From: Sulfitobacter sp. M39
GTDB taxonomy: Bacteria; Pseudomonadota; Alphaproteobacteria; Rhodobacterales; Rhodobacteraceae
Assembly (NCBI RefSeq): GCF_021735935.1
Contig: NZ_WMDZ01000001.1
Coordinates: 1,922,001-1,986,000 of the forward strand
Direction of reading: 5' to 3'
Length of the DNA stretch: 64,000 bases
In this document: positions 57,825 through 64,000 of the stretch, in pieces
How the letters are laid out: every line of letters starts with the position of its first letter
Numbering within the stretch: position 1 is the stretch's first letter
Position numbers and translations under genes: made by a program
Notes under the pieces: model-generated
Databases searched by the model: none
Told to the model about the DNA's origin: nothing
Seen by the model: the letters and a program-made list of their open reading frames with translations, nothing else

Positions 57825-60800
57825 ATGACCATCTTTTTGAATAAACTGTGGCTTTTTGGAAAAACCTCGACCGCCGAGGCCGAGAAAACCGCGACCGAGG
57901 CTCCGGCCGACGGGCCGAACGGGATCGTGGACGGCAACCAGCAGGGCAACAAGATCGACGCCAGCTATAATGATGACCCAAGCGGGGACCGTGTTGACGG
58001 CAACGACGCGGTTTTTGGCAACGTCGGGTCCAATGATGACATCATCCTCGCGCGTGGCGGCAATGATACGGTCAACGCTGGTTTGGGGAATGATACGGTC
58101 GTTGCAGGGTCGGGCAATGATTACGTCGACGGTGGTAAGGGCAACGACATCCTGATCGGTGATGGCGCGACCAAGGGCAACTACGGCGATACCCGCGAAA
58201 GCTTTGAATGGTCCAAGGCACCTGACCCATCTGGGGACGGCTCCGCGATCGACGACAATGACAACCTCAAGGGCGGGTTCACGCAGAACACCGGCACCGT
58301 AAACGTCACATTCGAGCTTAAAAGCTTTTCGCCGCGCAACAATGCGGATCAGGAATTCAGCGACAGCAAACAGTTCACTGGCAATGTCGAGGGCGATGCC
58401 CACGGCGTGAACGATAACAGCTCGTTTGAATCGCTGGCCAATTGCACGGGCGAAACAAAGTTCGAACTGCGGTTTGACGAGGCCGTGGGCAACGTGTCCT
58501 TCAACGTGAACGACATCGACAACGGCGGCGCTGTGAAGGTGCTTGCCTATGATGCGTCGGGCAAGATGATCGACGTTGATCTGATCGCCAACAGCAGTTC
58601 CAGCGGTGTGACGCTCAAAGACACTGACGGCAAGTTCGGTGCCGACAAGGCGATCAGCAAGGGCGGCGACGAAGGCCCCTCTGGCAGCAAGTATTCTGTC
58701 AACGTGTCCATCGACGGTCCCGTATCGCGGATCGAATTCATCCACACCGGTGAGACAAGCAGCAACTCTGGCGTCAACGTGACAGATGTTTTCTTCGACA
58801 ACCCTGCGGCCTTGCTGGCGGATGACGACGGCACTGTCGGTAACGACACCCTGCACGGCGGCGAAGGCGATGACATCATCTTTGGCGATAGCGCCGGCCT
58901 GACCAAAGCGCAGCCCGTCTCGAAGACTGTTGAGCCTGTATCGGGTGCGGATCATACCGTTCTGACATGGGATCTGGCAAATGTGACGGTGGCTGGCGGT
59001 TCAAGCCCCTTCCAGAACAGCGATGTGGGCTCCGGCGATCTGTCTGGCAAGTCGTTCACCATCAACGAAAATTCAGCACCTGTCGCGGTTGGCATCAATG
59101 ATGACGACGACAAGTTGAATGACAACGATAATTCGCAAACCCTGGCAAAGACCACCAAGTTGGACGGCAACACCGAATACGCCGGCGACAAGATCATCCC
59201 CGAGTATTCCTATATTGTGCGCCCCGAAGGCGCAGTAGATTCCTCGCAGGATGTGACAGTCTACGTCGTGAACTTTGACGGCAACGATGCCGTCGGCTTC
59301 GTGACAGACAAACCGCTGGAAATCGGCAAATCCTACGATTTCGTCAGCCACAACTCTAACCTGCCGTCGATCAAATACGACCACATCGCCAAAACCTTTA
59401 CCGTGAGTGATGACAGCACGTCCCCAACCGATGGCACCGTTGGTGGCGACGATGTGCTGACCGGCGGAAATGGCAACGACACGATCTTTGGTGAAGGCGG
59501 CAACGACAGCATCGAAGGCAATGCGGGCCACGATTCGATCGAAGGCAACCACGGCGATGACACCATTTCCGGTGGCACCGGCGATGACACGATCTATGGC
59601 GACAACAACACCGGCGGCGCCTCTGCGCCCGGCGGCACGACAGAGCGTGAGAGCTTTGAGTGGGACAAGGCACCAGACCCCCACGACAACTCGGCTGTCG
59701 ATAATAACGACAATCTGGGCGGTGGATTTGTTCAGGACACGGGCAACGTCAATGTGACCTTCTCGGTTACCGGCAGCAGCAAAACGCCCGAGACGACGTT
59801 CTCCACTGACCAGCAGAAGGTGCATTCGATCACCGGCGACGGTCAGGCGACCAATGCGAACAGCTCTTTGGCGTCTCTGGCGAACCAGGATGGCGAAAGC
59901 GCGACCTATCGCCTGGACTTCTCGAAGGATGTGACCAACATCAGCTTCCGCATCAATGACATTGATAACGCGTCGAAAGTTGTGATCGTGGCCGTTGGCC
60001 CCGATGGTACACGGACGCCGATTGACGTCAGCACAGGTGGCGGCATTCAGGCGCAGAACCAGGACGGCGTTGGCGGGAATGAAACGCTGATCAGCCGCGG
60101 TGCCGATGGCCCGGATACAGATCCAAGCCACTCGGCGCTGGTGAACATCTCGGGTCCGGTGGATTACCTTGAAATCACCCATACGATGGATCAAAGCCTG
60201 TCGCCCGGGAACCACGCGGGCATCAACATCACCGACGTCTATTTCGACGCGCCTGTGGGCGGCGTTGACGGGGGTGCTGGCAATGACCTGCTCATGGGCG
60301 ACGAGGGCGATGACCTGATCGACGGCGGTGCGGGCAATGACACGCTGTTTGGCGGCGATGATGAAGATACGCTGATCGGCGGCGACGGTGATGACCAGCT
60401 CACTGGCGGCGAAGGCAAAGACAACATCAGCGGCGGCGCGGGCAAGGATACCATCTTTGGCGGCACCAACGGCGATGAGGTTGACGGTGGTGCAGGCGGC
60501 TTCAATGCCGACCCTGCGCTGAACACCGATGACGACACGCTGGACCTGACCGGCTTGAACTTCCGCCTGCGCGATCTGACACCCGATGACAATGGCAACG
60601 GTCAGAACGGTACGGTTGATCTTTACAACGACGACGGCACATCCGCGGGCTCGTTCAAATTCACCGAGATCGAGAACATCATCGGGACGGAATATGTCGG
60701 GCCGGTTGACGGTCTTGATGATAGCGAGGCCATGACCCCCGGCTACACAGATGCCCAAGGCGACCAGATCGACGGCACCGACGGGATCAACGATACGATC

Positions 60801-63026
60801 TTTGGCAACGGCGGCGACGACACCATCGACAGCGGTCTTGGTGACGATACGGTAGACGGCGGCGCGGGCGATGACCGGTTCACGCTGACCGACGGCATCG
60901 ATAACGATGTCATCATCGGCGGCGAAACCGACGAAACTGACGGGGATGTCATCGACAGCACTGCCGTGGACGATGACCTCACCGTCACCTTCACCGCCCC
61001 CGAAGAAGGCACCCTGACCGACGGTGCCGACACCACCAAATTCACCGAGATCGAGAACCTCGAACTTGGCGGTGGGGATGACACGGTCACCGGCTCGGAC
61101 GGAAATGAAAATATCCTGACCGGCGGCGGCAATGACGTTGTTGAAGCGCGCGGCGGCCATGACGTGATCGACGGGCAAGGCGGCAATGACACCATCGACG
61201 GTGGCACCGGCGACGACACGCTGACCGGCGGTCAGGGGAACGACTCCCTCGTCGGTGGTGAGGGTGACGACGTTCTGACCGGCAACAAACCCGGCGTGAT
61301 TGGTGTGCCCGACACGGACGTTCCATTGGTGCCCACACCCTTTGATCAGGATCCCAACCCCAACGACGACAAGGACACGCTGATCGGCGGTGCCGGCAAT
61401 GACACGATCGATGGCGGTGATGATGCCGACTATATTGACGGTGGCGACGATGATGATGTCATAGAAGGCGGCATCGATAATGACACCATCTATGGCGGCA
61501 GCGGCAACGACACCATCACCGACATTCAAGGCGCGGATAGCATCTTTGGTGGTGATGGCGACGATCTGATCAACGCAGGTATCGACACCTTCTCTGATTA
61601 CGAAAATGATCAGCCGACCTTTGGTGGTAAGCCGAACCCCTTCTATGAAACCGGCGATCCGAACCAGGAGGATGGCCGTGATTACGTCGATGGCGGCAGC
61701 GGCAACGATACCATCCGTACCGGCGACGACTCAGACACGATCTATGGCGGTACAGGCCAAGATTACATCAACGCGGGAATCGACGACGATCTGGTCTACG
61801 GTGAAGATGGCGATGATGTTATCATCGGCAGCCACGGGTCGGACAGCCTGTATGGCGGTGAAGGGAACGACACCATCTACGGCGGCTTTGGCCCCGAACC
61901 GATCGCGGGCTACGAGGGCGAAGAAGTCGACGCCACCGATCCACAGCCAAACAACGGTAAGGATTATATCGAAGGTGGTGCCGGTAAAGACGTCATCTAC
62001 GGCGAAGACGACGACGACACCATCTATGGCGGTGCCGACAACGACTATATCGACGGCGGTATTGATGACGACCTTCTTGACGGCGGCGATGGCGATGACA
62101 CCATCGTGGGCGGGCAGGGCGACGATACAATCGTCGGGGCCGCAGGCAACGACAGCATGCGTGGCGACGCCGGTCGGGATACCTTTACCAACGTTAACGG
62201 TGGCGACACCATCGACGGTGGTGCCGGCACGGACGAAACCGACTATGACGTCATCGATCTGCGGGGATCGCTAAGCCCCGGTGGCGGCTACCGCATCGTG
62301 AACGTCACAGAGGATACGGATCCGGGCGATGATACGGACGGCGACAGCCCGAACGATGGTATCGACGGCACGATCGTCTTTACGGATGCGTCCGGCACTG
62401 AAACCGGTCGTCTCGACTTCACCAATATCGAAGAGATCATTCCCTGCTTCACGCCGGGGACCTTGATCGCTACGCCTAAAGGGGAACGTCGGGTCGAAGA
62501 TTTGGTGGTGGGCGACCGTGTCATCACCCGTGACAACGGTATTCAGGAAATCCGTTGGGTCGGTGCCCGTGAGATGACCGGACAAGAGCTGGCGCATAAA
62601 GCGCATCTGTTGCCGGTTCTGATCCGTCAGGGCGCTTTGGGCAACAACCTGCCCGAGCGTGACATGCTGGTCAGCCCCAACCACCGCGTTCTGGTGGCCA
62701 ACGACAAGACAGCGCTCTACTTCGAAGAGCGCGAGGTTCTGGTCGCGGCGAAACATCTGACCGGTCTGGAAGGCGTTGATATCGTTGAAACCTCTGGCAC
62801 GACCTACATCCACGTGATGTTCGACCAGCACGAGGTGATCCTGTCTGACGGCACATGGACCGAAAGCTTCCAGCCGGGTGACATGAGCCTTGCAGGTGTC
62901 GGCAACGCGCAACGCAACGAGATCCTGGAGCTTTTCCCGGAACTGGCGACGCGCGAAGGGGTGGACGGCTACGTCGCCGCGCGCCGCACGCTGAAAAAGC
63001 ACGAGGCGAAACTTCTGACGAAGTAA
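57825..63026 (+). CDS. RTX-type calcium-binding repeat protein with C-terminal Hint domain
   Basis: This 1733-residue acidic protein consists mainly of glycine/aspartate-rich RTX nonapeptides such as GGNGNDTIFGEGGNDSIEG, which bind calcium, so it is probably exported by a type I system; no such transporter is in the window. There is no Sec signal. Residues 124-325 and 606-808 are two copies of one domain (both start RESFEW and end in a xFFDxP or YFDAP motif), separated by a different module at about 370-530. Residues 1541-1690 form a Hint domain: CFTPGTLIATPKGERRVEDL (block A Cys) and VSPNHRVLV (block B). The expected secretion signal is replaced by this domain. ATG 57825 is preceded by GGAG; the frame is open from GTG 57795. 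Confidence 0.9.
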   Translation: MTIFLNKLWLFGKTSTAEAEKTATEAPADGPNGIVDGNQQGNKIDASYNDDPSGDRVDGNDAVFGNVGSNDDIILARGGNDTVNAGLGNDTVVAGSGNDYVDGGKGNDILIGDGATKGNYGDTRESFEWSKAPDPSGDGSAIDDNDNLKGGFTQNTGTVNVTFELKSFSPRNNADQEFSDSKQFTGNVEGDAHGVNDNSSFESLANCTGETKFELRFDEAVGNVSFNVNDIDNGGAVKVLAYDASGKMIDVDLIANSSSSGVTLKDTDGKFGADKAISKGGDEGPSGSKYSVNVSIDGPVSRIEFIHTGETSSNSGVNVTDVFFDNPAALLADDDGTVGNDTLHGGEGDDIIFGDSAGLTKAQPVSKTVEPVSGADHTVLTWDLANVTVAGGSSPFQNSDVGSGDLSGKSFTINENSAPVAVGINDDDDKLNDNDNSQTLAKTTKLDGNTEYAGDKIIPEYSYIVRPEGAVDSSQDVTVYVVNFDGNDAVGFVTDKPLEIGKSYDFVSHNSNLPSIKYDHIAKTFTVSDDSTSPTDGTVGGDDVLTGGNGNDTIFGEGGNDSIEGNAGHDSIEGNHGDDTISGGTGDDTIYGDNNTGGASAPGGTTERESFEWDKAPDPHDNSAVDNNDNLGGGFVQDTGNVNVTFSVTGSSKTPETTFSTDQQKVHSITGDGQATNANSSLASLANQDGESATYRLDFSKDVTNISFRINDIDNASKVVIVAVGPDGTRTPIDVSTGGGIQAQNQDGVGGNETLISRGADGPDTDPSHSALVNISGPVDYLEITHTMDQSLSPGNHAGINITDVYFDAPVGGVDGGAGNDLLMGDEGDDLIDGGAGNDTLFGGDDEDTLIGGDGDDQLTGGEGKDNISGGAGKDTIFGGTNGDEVDGGAGGFNADPALNTDDDTLDLTGLNFRLRDLTPDDNGNGQNGTVDLYNDDGTSAGSFKFTEIENIIGTEYVGPVDGLDDSEAMTPGYTDAQGDQIDGTDGINDTIFGNGGDDTIDSGLGDDTVDGGAGDDRFTLTDGIDNDVIIGGETDETDGDVIDSTAVDDDLTVTFTAPEEGTLTDGADTTKFTEIENLELGGGDDTVTGSDGNENILTGGGNDVVEARGGHDVIDGQGGNDTIDGGTGDDTLTGGQGNDSLVGGEGDDVLTGNKPGVIGVPDTDVPLVPTPFDQDPNPNDDKDTLIGGAGNDTIDGGDDADYIDGGDDDDVIEGGIDNDTIYGGSGNDTITDIQGADSIFGGDGDDLINAGIDTFSDYENDQPTFGGKPNPFYETGDPNQEDGRDYVDGGSGNDTIRTGDDSDTIYGGTGQDYINAGIDDDLVYGEDGDDVIIGSHGSDSLYGGEGNDTIYGGFGPEPIAGYEGEEVDATDPQPNNGKDYIEGGAGKDVIYGEDDDDTIYGGADNDYIDGGIDDDLLDGGDGDDTIVGGQGDDTIVGAAGNDSMRGDAGRDTFTNVNGGDTIDGGAGTDETDYDVIDLRGSLSPGGGYRIVNVTEDTDPGDDTDGDSPNDGIDGTIVFTDASGTETGRLDFTNIEEIIPCFTPGTLIATPKGERRVEDLVVGDRVITRDNGIQEIRWVGAREMTGQELAHKAHLLPVLIRQGALGNNLPERDMLVSPNHRVLVANDKTALYFEEREVLVAAKHLTGLEGVDIVETSGTTYIHVMFDQHEVILSDGTWTESFQPGDMSLAGVGNAQRNEILELFPELATREGVDGYVAARRTLKKHEAKLLTK

Positions 63027-63082
63027 GCGCCACTAAATATGCAGCGACACGCCTGTATCCCCTAGGGGGTGCGGGGCGAAGA

Positions 63083-63109
63083 ACGGGGCAGGCGACTGTC
63101 CCGTTTTTT
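63083..63109 (+). terminator. Terminator after the RTX/Hint gene
   Basis: ACGGGGCAG-gcga-CTGTCCCGT, a 9-bp stem with one G-U pair and a GNRA tetraloop, is followed by six T residues, 56 bases after the RTX stop. Confidence 0.88.
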
Positions 63110-63140
63110 CTTGTTGAGGGTTACGTGGGTCAGGGGCCGG

Positions 63141-63743
63141 TTAACGTGCGGCGCGCCATGCGGCCCATGCTTCGGGCGTATCAAGGTCCAGTCGCGCGCG
63201 GTTCTCCGGCAGGAGGATCAGCAGCGTTTGGTCCTGGGCCTGTGTGGTGATCTCTTTCCCGCCGGTGTCACCTTGCATCTGGGCAAAATGATCAAAATGG
63301 CAGGCGGCAAAAACCGTCGGGTGACCCGGCTTTCCATCTGCCGTCGCACCGCGCCATATCGTGTAATTTGATTTTAGATCAACGGCTTGAAAGACGGTGG
63401 TCAAGTCATCCTCGGTCAGTTCCGGCAGGTCGGCAAGCAGCACCATCGCGGCAGGCGTACCGGTGGGAAGCACTGAAAACCCCGCGCGGAGCGAGGCGTT
63501 CATCCCCTCTGCCGCATCGGCAACGGGGAGCGCTTCAACCTCCATATCAGACACAAGCGCGTAGCGCGGGTGGGGCGCAGGTGGCAGGGCTACGATGACC
63601 TCCCCCCGCGTCGCCGCCCGCGCAATCCGTGCCTGCCGGCGCAGCAGCGGTTCGCCCTCCACGAGCTCTAGCAATTTGTCGCGCCCCCGCATCCGCGAGG
63701 ATTGCCCCGCGGCCAGCAGGATGATGGGGATGTCATGGCTCAT
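63141..63743 (-). CDS. MobA-like nucleotidyltransferase
   Basis: The 200-residue protein begins MSHDIPIILLAAGQSSRMRGRDKLLE, the classical nucleotide-binding loop LAAGxSxRM...K of MobA/MocA-type NTP transferases. VLLADLPELTEDDL carries the metal-binding Asp. These enzymes attach GMP or CMP to molybdenum cofactor, or act in related sugar-nucleotide steps. The C-terminus is shorter than MobA of E. coli and resembles MocA. ATG 63743 is used because residues before it do not fit the family. The neighbour genes give no further hint. Confidence 0.87.
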   Translation of the reverse strand: MSHDIPIILLAAGQSSRMRGRDKLLELVEGEPLLRRQARIARAATRGEVIVALPPAPHPRYALVSDMEVEALPVADAAEGMNASLRAGFSVLPTGTPAAMVLLADLPELTEDDLTTVFQAVDLKSNYTIWRGATADGKPGHPTVFAACHFDHFAQMQGDTGGKEITTQAQDQTLLILLPENRARLDLDTPEAWAAWRAAR

Positions 63744-63917
63744 ACACCGACCATAGCCAGAATTCTCAACCACCGTAAGAGCATAGCATCGTTCACCCCC
63801 CTCGATTAGCTCTGGGTATATTTGAACCATCGGGCGGAATAGGGCGTTGGGCTTGTAAGCCAAGTGATCTCCGCGCAAGCTTGTTGAACATGGCACTTCA
63901 TGAAGCGGACTTACCCT

Positions 63918-64000
63918 ATGAATCTTGACTTCCTTTTGCCATCGACACTGATCCGCAAGGGCCGTGAATACAGCCGCAAGCTTTGGGTGCGGGTGCTGAT
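63918..64000 (+). CDS. Start of a possible DUF2254 membrane protein (truncated by window end)
   Basis: Only 27 codons are present: MNLDFLLPSTLIRKGREYSR followed by KLWVRVL. The KLWVRVL just before what would be the first helix resembles the start of DUF2254 proteins. The call rests on this short match, and the ribosome site is weak. The gene continues beyond the window. Confidence 0.4.
   Translation, partial: MNLDFLLPSTLIRKGREYSRKLWVRVL

Noticed and set aside
59073-61529. Antisense open frame of 818 codons inside the RTX gene
   Set aside because: It is a by-product of the repetitive GGxGxD codons on the opposite strand; its Val/Ile/Ala-rich sequence has no domain, no ribosome site, and lies wholly inside a well-supported gene.
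58000-62400. CRISPR-like or satellite repeat array
   Set aside because: The regular 18- and 27-base periodicity comes from RTX nonapeptide codons in an open frame; there are no conserved direct repeats with unique spacers.

Overview
The window is a stretch of GC-rich alphaproteobacterial chromosome. Gene content points to Rhodobacterales, most likely the marine Roseobacter group (Sulfitobacter-like): a Shemin-type hemA, a DksA with a single zinc-site cysteine, several TRAP and polyol transport genes, Bpt, DUF2852 and DUF2927 proteins, and an RTX protein ending in a Hint domain. This assignment is inference from families; no rRNA gene is present. Apart from the AT-richer gap at about 56.5-57.8 kb, the window looks like core and metabolic-accessory chromosome. 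I see no prophage, insertion sequence or CRISPR array.

Layout. 0-1.6 kb: end of an Mrp Na+/H+ antiporter operon (mrpD-E-F-G) with a terminator. 1.8-2.2 kb: two near-identical tRNA-Asp genes. 2.2-13.3 kb: M20 peptidase, hemA, a RodZ-like protein, ispG, an overlapping C5 DNA methyltransferase/GIY-YIG nuclease pair, two paralogous DsbA-like genes, an aminotransferase and a cell-wall amidase. 13.4-18.8 kb: PBP1A, prfB, an amidase. 18.8-20.1 kb: an XRE regulator and a small unknown protein separated by a dyad-rich gap. 20.1-22.8 kb: ilvB-ilvH behind a promoter, a 20-codon Ile/Val/Leu-rich leader peptide and a terminator, which together form a readable attenuator. 22.9-29.8 kb: a two-component system divergent from an unusually large TRAP transporter. 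29.9-37.6 kb: bpt, RDD and DUF2852 proteins, glnE, a lipoprotein, an rRNA methyltransferase overlapped by a PIN-domain gene. 37.6-43.4 kb: M48 protease, OsmC, a VWA/small membrane protein/DUF2927 lipoprotein/MoxR cluster, dksA. 43.5-48.4 kb: FAD monooxygenase, arginase and ornithine cyclodeaminase with a divergent Lrp-type regulator, dsbB, a DedA-like protein. 48.4-56.5 kb: tRNA-Leu and a LacI-controlled polyol uptake and oxidation operon (smoEFGK-mtlK-frk). 57.4-63 kb: a small orphan ORF and a 1733-residue RTX/Hint protein. The window ends with a MobA-like nucleotidyltransferase and the first codons of a possible DUF2254 membrane protein.

How the genes work together. Arginase plus ornithine cyclodeaminase convert arginine to proline, urea and ammonia, probably under the adjacent Lrp-type regulator. 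The smo/mtlK/frk operon imports a hexitol, oxidises it to a ketose and phosphorylates it. The histidine kinase/NarL-type regulator probably tunes the adjacent TRAP system. The most interesting candidates for follow-up are the C5-methyltransferase/GIY-YIG pair (possible type II restriction-modification system), the ilv attenuator, the dyad clusters near 19.6 kb and 31.8 kb, the MoxR-DUF2927-VWA cluster and the RTX/Hint protein with an internally duplicated domain.
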